Source: Sphingomonas palmae (GTDB taxonomy: Bacteria; Pseudomonadota; Alphaproteobacteria; Sphingomonadales; Sphingomonadaceae). Taken from it: DNA of 64,000 bases. Where the stretch lies: contig NZ_FNZZ01000008.1 of assembly GCF_900109565.1 (NCBI RefSeq), positions 1 to 64,000 on the forward strand, read 5' to 3'. Positions 43,733 to 53,734 of this stretch are shown one piece after another. Every line of letters begins with the position of its first letter. Position 1 is the stretch's first letter. The notes under the pieces are model-generated. The model worked only from the letters and a program-made list of their open reading frames with translations. It had not been told where the DNA came from and did not search any database. The position numbers were made by a program, and so were the translations under genes.

Positions 43733-46700
43733 GTGGCATCACCGATCCGTCGTTATCTGCTCGCGTCCACGTTGCTGATGGGCGCGTTCGCCGCGGCGCC
43801 CGGCGCTACGGCGCAGGTGACCCAGCCGGCCGAAGCCGCGCCTGACGTCAAGGACGAAGCGGCCGAGGTGCCCGCGACCGACATCGTCGTCACAGGCTCG
43901 CGCATCGCACGCCCCGACCTCACCACCGCCAGCCCAGTCAACATCGTCAGCGGCGCGGAGATCGCGTTCCGCCAGCCCGCGACCGCCGACGACCTGCTGC
44001 GCAGCCTGCCCGCAGTGCGCCCGAACCTGGGGCGCGCGGTCAACAACGGCTCCGACGGATCGGCCTCGATCGATCTTCGCGGCATCGGCACCAACCGCAC
44101 GCTCGTACTGCTCGACGGTCGCCGCATCGTGCCGTTCGGGCTCGACAACATCGTCGACACCAATGTCATCCCGGTCGCGCTGCTCGAGCGTGTCGACGTG
44201 GTGACGGGCGGTGCCTCGACCGTCTACGGCGCCGACGCGGTCGCCGGCGTCGTCAACTTCGTCACCAAGCGCAACTTCACCGGCATCGATGCGCGCGCGC
44301 AATATGGCATTTCGGACCGCGGCGACGCGCGCCAGTTCAAGGCCGATCTGCTGATCGGCTCGAACCTCGCCGACGATCGCGGCAACGTCGTGCTGGGTCT
44401 TGGCTATACCAAGGCAGCCGAGCTGCTGACCACCAACCGCGCCGCGGGCGCATTCCCGATCAGCTCGGTCACGGGTCTGTTCAGCGGGTCGACCGCGTCG
44501 GTGCCGACGATCTTCACCTCGCCCAACGCCAACGCCTTCTTCGGCACGACCGCGGGCGCGCAGGGTGTGATCGGCGGTGTCATCAATCCCGTCACAGGCG
44601 CGCTCGACCGCGCAACCGCGGGCAACACCTATAACTCGAACCTCGGCACCTATTACCAGACGCCGATCGACCGCTACAACGTGTTCGCACAAGGCCGCTA
44701 CGAGATCACCTCAGGGATCGAGGCGTATGCGTCCGCCATGTACACGCGCAGCGAGGTGCGGTTGCAGCTCGCCCCCTCGGCGACGTTCACCAACACCTAT
44801 CAGCTGTCGCTCAACAACGCCTATCTGCCCGCGGCCGCGCGCAACCAGCTGTGCGCCGCACGCGGCATCACCGCGGCTGCCTGCGCCACCGCGGCCGCGG
44901 TGCGCGGTGGCCCTGGCACGCCCGGCTATCTCGAGATCCCGGTGATCGCGCAGCGCCGCTTCACCGAATACGGCCCACGCGGCAATCCGATTGAATCGCA
45001 GCAGTTCCAGGTCCAGGCCGGCCTGCGCGGTGAGATCGTCAGCGGGCTGAAGTACGACTTCTCGGCGCAGTACGGCGAGACGACGCAGAACCAGGACCGC
45101 GAGAACTGGGGCTCGTTCACCCGCGTCCAGCAGGCGCTGCGGTCGTACAACAATGCGGCCGGCGCGCCGGTCTGCACCGACACGTCGAACGGCTGCGTTC
45201 CCCTGAACCTGTTCGGCGCCGAAGGCTCGATCACGCCCGCGATGATCGGCTTCTTCGACCTCGACGCGCGCATCCGCCGCAAGACGCGGCTGACCGTCGT
45301 CAACGGCAACATCACCGGTGATTTCGGCAGCTTCGCCTCGCCCTTCGCCTCCGCGCCGATCGGGTTCAACATCGGTGGCGAGTATCGCAAGATCGAGGCC
45401 GCCTCGTTCCCCGACTTCCCGTCGCAGATCCAGGGCGAGGTGCTCGGCACCGGCGCGCGGACCCCGCCCGATCGCGGCCAGTACGACGTGAAGGAAGCGT
45501 TCGGCGAAATCATCGTACCGCTGATCGCCGACGTGCCGTTCCTCTACCGCGTCACCGCGGAAGGCGGCATCCGTTACTCCGACTACTCGACCACCGGCGG
45601 TTCGACGACGTGGAAGGCGGGCGGCAGCATCGAGCCGGTGCGCGGCTTCAAGTTCCGCGGCATGTACCAGAAGGCGGTCCGCTCGCCCAACATCTCCGAG
45701 CTGTTCCAGAGCCAGGTGCAGGGTCTGGGCAATCTGACCACCGACCCGTGCCAGCTGGCGCTGCCCAACGGCAACGCCGGGCTGACCGCGTTGTGCGTCG
45801 CGACCGGCGCACCCGCGAGCACGATCGGCAGCATCTCGCCGCCCTCGTCGACGCAGATCAACGTGACCACCTCGGGCAATCCGAACCTGGATGTCGAGCG
45901 CGCCAGCACCTACACCTTGGGCGCGGTGATCGCGCGCGAGGACGTGCTGCCGGGCTTCTCGCTGACGGTCGATTACTTCAACATCAAGGTGACCGACGCG
46001 ATCACCACGCCGGCGCAGGGTGACATCCTAAACGGCTGCTACTCGGCCGCGCTCAACCCGACGTTCGCGTACAACGGCTTCTGCCAGCTCATTCAGCGCA
46101 ACCCGCTGAACGGCACGCTGAACGGCGCGGGCGAAACGCCGGGCGTGATCCTGGGCGGCTCGAACCTGGGCGTGATCCACACCGCGGGCATCGACATCGG
46201 CGTGGCGCAGCGCATTCCGCTCGAGGACTTCGGCCTCAACAACGCGGGTGCGCTGAGCGTCGGGTTCAACGCGACCTGGCTCGACTATTACCACTTCCAG
46301 GCGACGCCGAACTCGATCAACCGCGACTGCACGGGCTATTACAGCACCAACTGCACCAACCCGCGACCCGAGTGGAAGTGGAACGCGCGCGCGACCTACT
46401 CGCTCGGCGGATTCGACGCCTCGATCCTGTGGCGCCACATCAACCGCGTCGACCTGGAGCCGTACCGCGCGACCGCGACCACCCCGCTGACGACCGCGCA
46501 GCCAGGCGGTCCGAACCCGGCGCTGTCGGGCAGCTCGACCGTGGTCATCAACGGCGTCACCTACACCGGCGTGCCGACCGCGGGCATCCAGCCGGCCTAC
46601 CGCTCGATCGACGCGTACGATTACTTCGATTTGGCGCTGCGCTTCCAGATCAACGACCAGCTCGACCTGTCGCTGACGGTCGACAATCTGTTCGACAAGA

Positions 46701-46819
46701 AGCCGCCGATCGTCGGCTCGGGCGTGGGCGGCACCGCGTTCAACAGCGGCAACACCTTCCCGACCACCTATGACGTGATCGGCCGCTACTTCACCTTCGG
46801 CGCGCGCGTGCACTTCTAG
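43733..46819 (+). CDS. TonB-dependent outer-membrane receptor, long Oar-like type
   Basis: A 1028-residue receptor. The signal peptide (RRYLLASTLLMGAFAAAPGA then TAQ) is followed by an Ala/Glu-rich linker and the TonB-box-like ATDIVVTGSRI. Plug motifs are DDLLRSLPAVRPNLG, SIDLRGIGTNRTLVLLDGRR and VVTGGASTVYGADAVAGVVN. The barrel ends in YFTFGARVHF. It starts at GTG 43733 with GAGGGGA nine bases upstream. It shares architecture with the receptor at 11915-15235, including cysteine-bearing barrel loops, and probably transports a polymer breakdown product. A strong terminator follows. Confidence 0.95.
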   Translation: MASPIRRYLLASTLLMGAFAAAPGATAQVTQPAEAAPDVKDEAAEVPATDIVVTGSRIARPDLTTASPVNIVSGAEIAFRQPATADDLLRSLPAVRPNLGRAVNNGSDGSASIDLRGIGTNRTLVLLDGRRIVPFGLDNIVDTNVIPVALLERVDVVTGGASTVYGADAVAGVVNFVTKRNFTGIDARAQYGISDRGDARQFKADLLIGSNLADDRGNVVLGLGYTKAAELLTTNRAAGAFPISSVTGLFSGSTASVPTIFTSPNANAFFGTTAGAQGVIGGVINPVTGALDRATAGNTYNSNLGTYYQTPIDRYNVFAQGRYEITSGIEAYASAMYTRSEVRLQLAPSATFTNTYQLSLNNAYLPAAARNQLCAARGITAAACATAAAVRGGPGTPGYLEIPVIAQRRFTEYGPRGNPIESQQFQVQAGLRGEIVSGLKYDFSAQYGETTQNQDRENWGSFTRVQQALRSYNNAAGAPVCTDTSNGCVPLNLFGAEGSITPAMIGFFDLDARIRRKTRLTVVNGNITGDFGSFASPFASAPIGFNIGGEYRKIEAASFPDFPSQIQGEVLGTGARTPPDRGQYDVKEAFGEIIVPLIADVPFLYRVTAEGGIRYSDYSTTGGSTTWKAGGSIEPVRGFKFRGMYQKAVRSPNISELFQSQVQGLGNLTTDPCQLALPNGNAGLTALCVATGAPASTIGSISPPSSTQINVTTSGNPNLDVERASTYTLGAVIAREDVLPGFSLTVDYFNIKVTDAITTPAQGDILNGCYSAALNPTFAYNGFCQLIQRNPLNGTLNGAGETPGVILGGSNLGVIHTAGIDIGVAQRIPLEDFGLNNAGALSVGFNATWLDYYHFQATPNSINRDCTGYYSTNCTNPRPEWKWNARATYSLGGFDASILWRHINRVDLEPYRATATTPLTTAQPGGPNPALSGSSTVVINGVTYTGVPTAGIQPAYRSIDAYDYFDLALRFQINDQLDLSLTVDNLFDKKPPIVGSGVGGTAFNSGNTFPTTYDVIGRYFTFGARVHF

Positions 46820-46872
46820 GCGCCGGCGACATACCTGCGGGCGACCGAGACCCCGCCCGCAGTGTCCGCTCA

Positions 46873-46910
46873 GCCGCGTGAAGGGCCCCCACCCTTCGCG
46901 CGGCCTTTTT
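46873..46910 (+). terminator. Rho-independent terminator after the receptor
   Basis: GCCGCGTGAAGGG and CCCTTCGCGCGGC form a 13-bp stem with one G-T pair around CCCCCA, followed by CTTTTT. An additional GC-rich hairpin (CTGCGGGCG / CGCCCGCAG) lies just before it. Confidence 0.88.
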
Positions 46911-47018
46911 GGCTATCCCAGCCTGTATTCCGATATTTGGATGGCTCTCCAGCGGTGATGAGCCAGATCGAACAGATGACGGCTTGCGACGGTTCTCTCG
47001 GGTACGCGGCCCAATCTG

Positions 47019-47345
47019 CTAGGAACGACTGACGCGTCGAGCGACAGCCCGCGTCATCGACCGTACCTTGTCGCGTAGTTTGACTGATCTCGACGCACCG
47101 GAAATCCAACCCCGGCTTTTCGCCTCGGCATCCAGTGCATCGGCTGCCGGGTCACCGGACGACAGGTCGCTTTGGATCCATTCGGCAAGCAGCTTCTCAT
47201 CGGACCACTCACCGATTGTTTCTGGTAAAGGATGAGGATCGGACATCGGATCAGCATAATGGCGCAACCCAAGTTTACAAAGCAGCGCCTTCACATCCTG
47301 ATCGAGATTGGACTCAAGGCCATGCATTTTTGCAGACTGGTACAT
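47019..47345 (-). CDS. Small acidic hypothetical protein
   Basis: A protein of about 108 residues. The ATG at 47345 has AGGAGA nine bases upstream, better than the longer frame to 47399. The product contains WSDEKLLAEWIQSDLSSGDP and a basic helical C-terminus (RDKVRSMTRAVARRVSRS). No family is recognised. It is isolated between two receptor genes and transcribed toward the terminator of the first. Confidence 0.5.
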   Translation of the reverse strand: MYQSAKMHGLESNLDQDVKALLCKLGLRHYADPMSDPHPLPETIGEWSDEKLLAEWIQSDLSSGDPAADALDAEAKSRGWISGASRSVKLRDKVRSMTRAVARRVSRS

Positions 47346-47582
47346 TCGCGCTGGTCTCCTGCACACGCTGCGACCTTGCCCCGCTCGATTAACCACCAAG
47401 CGTTACAAACCGGTTAGTTCCTGGCACGCCAACTCACAGCGATCTGACGGGTACCGTGAGATCGCATGCAGAGGATTGGAACAAGGCAGGACGGTGCCAA
47501 GACCATGCGTGTTATTGATAGTCACTTGCATTAGCTGTCTAACCTCGCCAAGAGGCCGCCATAAGGTTCTTGGAGGAACACC

Positions 47583-49754
47583 ATGTCTGCCCTGCTCGCT
47601 ACCCTGATGGCGGCTGCCGATCCCAGCGCGATCGCCGTCGCGTCCCCCGAAGCGGCGCCTGCCGACACGAGCGCGACCGCACCGCAGGCCGGAGAGGACA
47701 TCGTCGTCACCGGCGCGCGTACCGAGGGCAGTCAGGATTACACCATCCCCGGGCAGACCACCGCGACGCGGATGAACCTGTCGCTGCGCGACACGCCGCA
47801 GTCGGTCAGCGTCGTGACACGCGCGCAGATCGAGGATTTCCAGCTCAACGACGTCAATACGCTGCTCGGCACCGTGCCCGGCATCAACGTGCAGGCGGGC
47901 GAGACCGACCGCGTCTATTTCTCGGCGCGCGGGTTCGACATCCAGACCTTCCAGATCGACGGTATCGGGGTGCCGTTCGCCTTCGGCATCCAGACCGGAT
48001 CGATCGACACCGCCTTCTACGATCATATCGAGGTGGTGCGCGGCGCGCCGGGGCTGCTGTCCTCCACCGGCAACCCCTCGGCCGTCGTCAACTTCATCCG
48101 CAAGCGCCCGACCAGGGACCTGCAGGTGCGCGCCTCCGCGCAATACGGCTCGTTCGACCAGTATCGCGGCGAGGCGGACCTGAGCGTGCCGATCACCAAG
48201 GACGGCAGCATCCGCGCACGCGCGGTCGGGGCGTATCAGGACGGCGACAGCTACCTCGACCGTTATGGTCTTCGCCGCTGGGTCGGTTACGGGATCGTCG
48301 AGGCCGATCTCGGCACCAATACGACGGTGAGCGGCGGGTACGGTCACCAGGATCACAAGAGCCGCGGCGCCATGTGGGGCGCGATCCCGCTGACCTACAC
48401 CGACGGTACGCCGCTGAACTTCGACCGCTCGTCGAACGTCGCGCCCGATTGGTCGAGCTGGAACGTGATCGACCGGCAGATCTTCGGCGACATCACGCAC
48501 CGTTTCGGCAACGGCTGGATCGCGCGCGCCTCGGCGATCCGCCGCGCGACCGATGAGAACAACACGCTCTTCTACGTCTACGGCAACCCGGTGCGCGGCG
48601 CCCCGAACGGGATTGGCACCGACGCCGATGGAAATCCGGCCGGGATCGCGAGCTACCCGGGCAAGTTCCGCGCGACCACGCGCAACCTGACGATGGAAGC
48701 GTACATCACCGGCCCTGTCACGCTTCTGGGTCGCGAGCACGAGATCAATATCGGCGTGAACCGCAGCGCGCAGGAGTACGTCCAACTCTCCAGCTACGAC
48801 AACAGCACGATCGGCAACATCCTCCCCTACCCCGGGCTGTTTGATGGCAATTTCCCGCTGCCCAATTTCCCGACGACCTTCTCGACCGATCCGGCATCGA
48901 GCCAAAACACGCACACGCGGCGCGAGACGGTCTACGGCCTCGTCCGGCTCAACCCCGGCGACGGCGTCAAGGTGATGTTCGGGGGCAACGTGACGCATGC
49001 CAAGAGCACCGGCTTCTCCTACGGCGCGAACACCGACTTCGACGCGACGCGCTTCCTGCCCTTTGCCGGGGCGACTGTAGACCTGTCACGAAACATCAGC
49101 ATCTACGGAAGCTGGGCAACAATCTTCAATCCGCAGAACCAGCTGCTCGACATCAACGACCGCATTATCGACCCGATCGAGGGCGAGAACCTCGAGGTCG
49201 GGCTGAAGGGCGAGTGGTTCGACGGACGACTCAACGCGACGCTGGCGGCATTCCAGACGCGGCAGGACAACACCGCCGAGGCCGCGGGGATCAAGACCGT
49301 CGATGGCGTCACACGCACCTATTACCAAGGCATCGATGCGCGCTCGCAGGGGCTCGAACTCGACGTCGGCGGGCAACTCGCCCCCGGCCTGCAGGTGACG
49401 GGCGGCTATACGGTGATGCGGATTGAGGACCCCGGGGGGCGCCCCGTTCGCCGCTATGTAGCGCGCAATACAGGACGGCTAAACGTCAGCTACACGCTCC
49501 CGATGCTGCCTGCGCTGAAACTCGGCGCGGCCGCGCAATACCAGAGCCGCATCATCTCACCGACCGGGCTCGGCCGCCAGGGCAATTACGCGCTGCTCGA
49601 CCTGCTGGCGGCGTACAGCATCACCCCCAATGTCTCCGCCGCGGTCAATCTGCGCAACGTGACCAACACAAAGTACCTGACCGCAACCAATTTCGACGGC
49701 GGATATTATGGTGCGCCCCGGACAGTGATGGGGACGATCAGCGTCCGGTATTGA
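47583..49754 (+). CDS. TonB-dependent siderophore receptor (FhuE-like)
   Basis: A 723-residue ferric-siderophore receptor. It has the TonB box EDIVVTGARTEG and plug motifs SLRDTPQSVSVVTRAQIEDF (the hallmark of FhuE/FoxA-like proteins), SARGFDIQTFQIDG and IEVVRGAPGLLSSTGNPSAV. The barrel contains KDQ-rich loops and ends in TVMGTISVRY with an aromatic last residue. The ATG at 47583 has GGAGG upstream. The signal peptide is short and unusual: MSALLATLMAAADPSAIAVA has no basic residues before the hydrophobic stretch. It lies alone, with no visible siderophore genes or ferric uptake regulator site recognised. Confidence 0.93.
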   Translation: MSALLATLMAAADPSAIAVASPEAAPADTSATAPQAGEDIVVTGARTEGSQDYTIPGQTTATRMNLSLRDTPQSVSVVTRAQIEDFQLNDVNTLLGTVPGINVQAGETDRVYFSARGFDIQTFQIDGIGVPFAFGIQTGSIDTAFYDHIEVVRGAPGLLSSTGNPSAVVNFIRKRPTRDLQVRASAQYGSFDQYRGEADLSVPITKDGSIRARAVGAYQDGDSYLDRYGLRRWVGYGIVEADLGTNTTVSGGYGHQDHKSRGAMWGAIPLTYTDGTPLNFDRSSNVAPDWSSWNVIDRQIFGDITHRFGNGWIARASAIRRATDENNTLFYVYGNPVRGAPNGIGTDADGNPAGIASYPGKFRATTRNLTMEAYITGPVTLLGREHEINIGVNRSAQEYVQLSSYDNSTIGNILPYPGLFDGNFPLPNFPTTFSTDPASSQNTHTRRETVYGLVRLNPGDGVKVMFGGNVTHAKSTGFSYGANTDFDATRFLPFAGATVDLSRNISIYGSWATIFNPQNQLLDINDRIIDPIEGENLEVGLKGEWFDGRLNATLAAFQTRQDNTAEAAGIKTVDGVTRTYYQGIDARSQGLELDVGGQLAPGLQVTGGYTVMRIEDPGGRPVRRYVARNTGRLNVSYTLPMLPALKLGAAAQYQSRIISPTGLGRQGNYALLDLLAAYSITPNVSAAVNLRNVTNTKYLTATNFDGGYYGAPRTVMGTISVRY

Positions 49755-49848
49755 TGCGGCAGGGCTGGACCGTGCGGTGGTAATGATCCAGCATACCGCG
49801 TGATCGTCGAAGGCTTGAAGGCTTCGTCGACACCGGGAGTATTACACA

Positions 49849-50454
49849 ATGGCCAGGTACCGCTTGCTTACCGCATTCGTCCTTGCCGTCTCCTCATCCG
49901 CCGCAGTGGCGCAGTTCGAACTGCCCGACCCCAAGGTGTACGCCCGCGCGGAAGACCGCGCACGTGCCCGGTTGCGTGGGGTGCCGTGCACCGAAGCCGA
50001 TGTCGGACGCGGCTGCTATCGGATGGGCAGCGCCTCGTACGCGAGTCCCCCTGCTTGACGTACCGCGATGGCGTTATCTATGGACTAGCGACAGCCAAGT
50101 GCGTCAAGATGACCCGCCCGCAACGCTTCCGCGGCATATGGGTCGACCACTTCGAGGGGAGGCGTTCATTCCTGCCGGCAGCACACCGCCCCAATGGCCT
50201 GACGGCAAACTGCCCCCGGCCGAGTGGCGTGCGCAGTACGAGCGTTCCCGCGCCGCTACGATCTAGCTCGACGTGGATCCCGAAAAGGTACCATCGAACT
50301 GGCATCGCGTCAGCAACGGGCAGTGATCGACTTCATCGGCCGCAAGACCCGCTATCCGGGCCATTATGGTCACATGGGAATGGCGGGACACGAGATCGTC
50401 GTCGATCGCATCATCTCGCTTCAAAAGTGCCCCGGCGCGGCGGGTTGCGATTGA
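49849..50454 (+). pseudogene. Frameshifted gene for a small secreted protein
   Basis: An ATG at 49849 starts a good signal peptide (RLLTAFVLAVSSSAAVAQFE) and 45 residues of mature protein with CTEADVGRGCYRMG. The frame stops at 50058, but the sense continues in the next frame (CLTYRDGVIYGLATAKCVKM) to about 50150. It then shifts again (AFIPAGSTPPQWPDGKLPPA) to the stop at 50266, and a third frame runs IELASRQQRAVIDFIGRKTR through a C-terminal CPGAAGCD at 50454. The pieces together would make a periplasmic protein of about 200 residues with paired cysteines. Sequencing error is an alternative to true decay. Confidence 0.65.
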
Positions 50455-50512
50455 ACATCGCTGATCAACCAATTTGACCCCGCGCGCGGTTCCGCTACAG
50501 GTCGAGACGCGT

Positions 50513-51360
<848 letters not shown>

Positions 51361-51441
51361 TTAACGCCGGTGTCGATGCGTAACGATTGCCGCCGCAGTG
51401 ATCGCTGCCACCGAACTGATAAGCATGAAAATGGCTGGCAT
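51361..51441 (-). CDS. Tiny membrane protein (26 residues), second of a pair
   Basis: An ATG at 51441 preceded by AAGGAA and six bases. It encodes 26 residues beginning MPAIFMLISSVAAITAAAIV, almost entirely one hydrophobic span, ending THRHRR. It lies 13 bases after the stop of another tiny span protein on the same strand. Such pairs resemble small accessory subunits of membrane complexes, but no partner gene is present. Confidence 0.4.
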   Translation of the reverse strand: MPAIFMLISSVAAITAAAIVTHRHRR

Positions 51442-51454
51442 GTGAGTTCCTTGA

Positions 51455-51601
51455 TCAGCCCTGGCGGGGCGGATGATGCTTCTTGCCTCGCATGCGCGCT
51501 CTATGCTGCGCCGCATTCCGCCGCCATCGGACCAGCAAGTAGCCGGCAACGACGATCATTAGCGCAAGTATTGCATAGCCGACTACGTGACGTTCACTCA
51601 A
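51455..51601 (-). CDS. Tiny membrane protein (48 residues), first of a pair
   Basis: A TTG start at 51601 lies six to seven bases after GGGAGG. The 48-residue product has one span (VVGYAILALMIVVAGYLLVR) followed by a very basic tail (WRRNAAQHRARMRGKKHHPP), giving a cytoplasmic C-terminus by the positive-inside rule. It is followed by the 26-residue protein. The combination of ribosome site, span and tandem arrangement argues for real genes, but the non-ATG start lowers confidence. Confidence 0.4.
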   Translation of the reverse strand: MSERHVVGYAILALMIVVAGYLLVRWRRNAAQHRARMRGKKHHPPRQG

Positions 51602-52464
51602 AGCTAACCTCCCTCATGATCATTGGTTGTGGATCGCCTAAGCCGCCAGCAACGTTAGAAGACCCTCTTCACAGGTATACCCCCTCGCACTCTTGGAAAG
51701 TCTGCGCCTTTTTTTCGGACGATGAGCACCACTGCCGATATGTTGCATTTTCTCGGTAATCTCGCGCACGAGGCGTGGTCGAGCCAATCGTTTTCCAAGG
51801 TTGATAACGGCGCATGACCCAGCGACGATCCGGTTGAACACACGCAGGCCGCGCTGCTGCTTTCTGGTTCCATCGTCGAAATTGAGGCAACCGACATCCC
51901 TGCGCAATCACGTTCACCCCGCAGTTTAGCAGCAATTGCGTGTCGGGGAGGCCGTAGTGAAGCTCGCGCGGATCGCGCGCAGTGACGCTACTTGCCTGCG
52001 CTACATCTCCTCGAGGTTCTTCGCCGCGCTCCAGGCAGGGGTTAGCTGGGTCATCATATTGCGTATATGCGTATCGGTTGATGTGATGAATCTATACCGC
52101 GATGATATGGGCACGGTTGCTGCTCAGTTTTCATGCCGTGTTGCGCAGCCCATTGTGGCGCGAGTGGAAGCCGGCGACATTGGGCTGCGCGCGTTCGAGA
52201 TCTTGCAGTCGGTCTCGCGCTGCCGAGATGGTCAGGGAAAGGTGAAAAGCTGGTAGAGTGACAGCGCCTCGGAGGCGAGCATAATGCGTTCGCCGCCTTT
52301 GGAAAGGATCAGGTGATCTTCTCGCCGATCCGCCAGCTTTGAAGATTCAGTCTTCTTTTTTACAAAACTATGGCATTTAGGTCATATCTATTGACATTCT
52401 CTTCAGTCCTGCGCAGCTGTCTGGTCATTATCCGTAAGATTGAAGACCCCGGGGGGGGGGCACC
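51602..52464. other. Gene-free AT-richer stretch before the acyltransferase
   Basis: About 860 bases with several short frames, none with a ribosome site or recognisable family. AT content rises steadily to the right. The final 100 bases must contain the acyltransferase promoter. Confidence 0.5.
52451..52460 (+). repeat. Run of ten G directly before the acyltransferase start
   Basis: An uninterrupted G10 tract ends four bases before the ATG at 52465 and takes the place of the Shine-Dalgarno. Long homopolymers in this position are prone to slipped-strand mispairing, which would alter ribosome-site spacing or promoter spacing. Confidence 0.9.
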
Positions 52465-53676
52465 ATGTCTGAACTTTCAGCATTTTTAAAGGAATTGCAC
52501 GAGCACGTTGCTCCCGAAAACTCCGAGCAACGTCTACAGATAGGTGCCTCGACCAGTAAGCGTATCTATGGACTAGATGCTACCCGGGCCATCCTCCTGC
52601 TAGGAGGACCGCTTGTTCATTCGGTTTTTAGTTCGTATTCTACCCCTTTGTTGCAGTTAGCTGTTCAGACCAGTCATTTATTTAGAATGTCAGCATTTTT
52701 TATGATTGCTGCATATCTCGCTGCATTAAACACAAAGTCGTCTCAACCAAGATGGTTAATTGGGCGAATGCAGCAGCTACTTATTTCATTGGCCACGATG
52801 TGTGTTATAATGGAATTAGTTGGTCAGTGGGCAAAAGTTTACCATCCCAGTCTTAGCCTTACTCCGCCCCTTATACCGCTTCACCTTTGGTTTTTAGTTG
52901 CTTTAGCTGCAGTTTCACCAATTACTGGTATGCTTGACCGCAGCCTTCGTGCGCAGGGGTTTGTGACTTTTGTTGGGTGTAGACCTGTAGTTCTGCTGGG
53001 TTTGGCCCTGTGCACTTCATTACTATTTACCGTACTGGCGCGTAGCTTGCGAGACACAAGCTTTTCGTCTCTGACGTTCGTCAATTTGTGGCTGCCTGTG
53101 TTATTGGTTGATGCTCCCAAGCACGCGGTCTTTTACTTGCTAGGATACACAGTTGCAAGAAGTGCCTACTTTCGGCGATTTGTCTTCGACCCAAAGTTTG
53201 TCGCGACTGGGATAGCTTCTCTTGCTGCAAGTCTTTTAATTTATAGTCTTTCTGGAGGAGATAGCTTTCTCAACAGTGCTGCATCCCCTCTTAAAGTGGT
53301 AGTACTTATTATATTTGAGTGCACAAAGATACTTATGGGATTAACAATTCTCTCGTTGGCCTTGCGGTGTAGTCGCGCACCCACTTTACTGCTGTGGCTA
53401 AGCAAAGCTTCTTATACAATCTACCTGCTTCATTTTCCTTTTATTATTCTAATATCTTACAGCATTATTAATATATATCCAAGTATTAATTCATATATCT
53501 TATTCTTCACATGTTTTGCATTGTCTCTTGGCTTAAGTTGCGGCGCTTACGCTCTTATGTCTCACTCGCAAATCGCTATGTTCTTGTTTAACGGGAAGCA
53601 GATTCGCTTAGGTAAGGCAACAAAACTGCCATTTGTTGGCAAGCTTTTAAAAAGCCGCGATCTAACTACCGCTTGA
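52465..53676 (+). CDS. Membrane acyltransferase (acyltransferase-3 family), AT-rich
   Basis: A 403-residue integral membrane protein of the acyltransferase-3 family (OafA/ExoZ/NodX-like), which transfers acetyl or other acyl groups to exported sugars. The N-terminal signature YGLDATRAILLLGGPLVHSV has the catalytic-type His after the first span, and the Arg-containing FRMSAFFMIAAYLA helix follows. About ten spans are visible, and the late WLSKASYTIYLLHFPFIILI is typical of the family. Base composition is much lower in GC than the neighbourhood, a sign of recent transfer. The esterase-like gene follows after 58 bases on the same strand, suggesting paired O-acylation functions. Confidence 0.92.
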   Translation: MSELSAFLKELHEHVAPENSEQRLQIGASTSKRIYGLDATRAILLLGGPLVHSVFSSYSTPLLQLAVQTSHLFRMSAFFMIAAYLAALNTKSSQPRWLIGRMQQLLISLATMCVIMELVGQWAKVYHPSLSLTPPLIPLHLWFLVALAAVSPITGMLDRSLRAQGFVTFVGCRPVVLLGLALCTSLLFTVLARSLRDTSFSSLTFVNLWLPVLLVDAPKHAVFYLLGYTVARSAYFRRFVFDPKFVATGIASLAASLLIYSLSGGDSFLNSAASPLKVVVLIIFECTKILMGLTILSLALRCSRAPTLLLWLSKASYTIYLLHFPFIILISYSIINIYPSINSYILFFTCFALSLGLSCGAYALMSHSQIAMFLFNGKQIRLGKATKLPFVGKLLKSRDLTTA

Positions 53677-53734
53677 TTGGACTGGACCGGCAAGAATCGA
53701 TTGGGTAATCTCAAGGTGTCTCAAAAAAGGCACG

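Noticed and set aside
47403..48998. 531-residue minus-strand frame under the FhuE-like receptor
   Set aside because: Antisense shadow with no recognisable domain or start signal.
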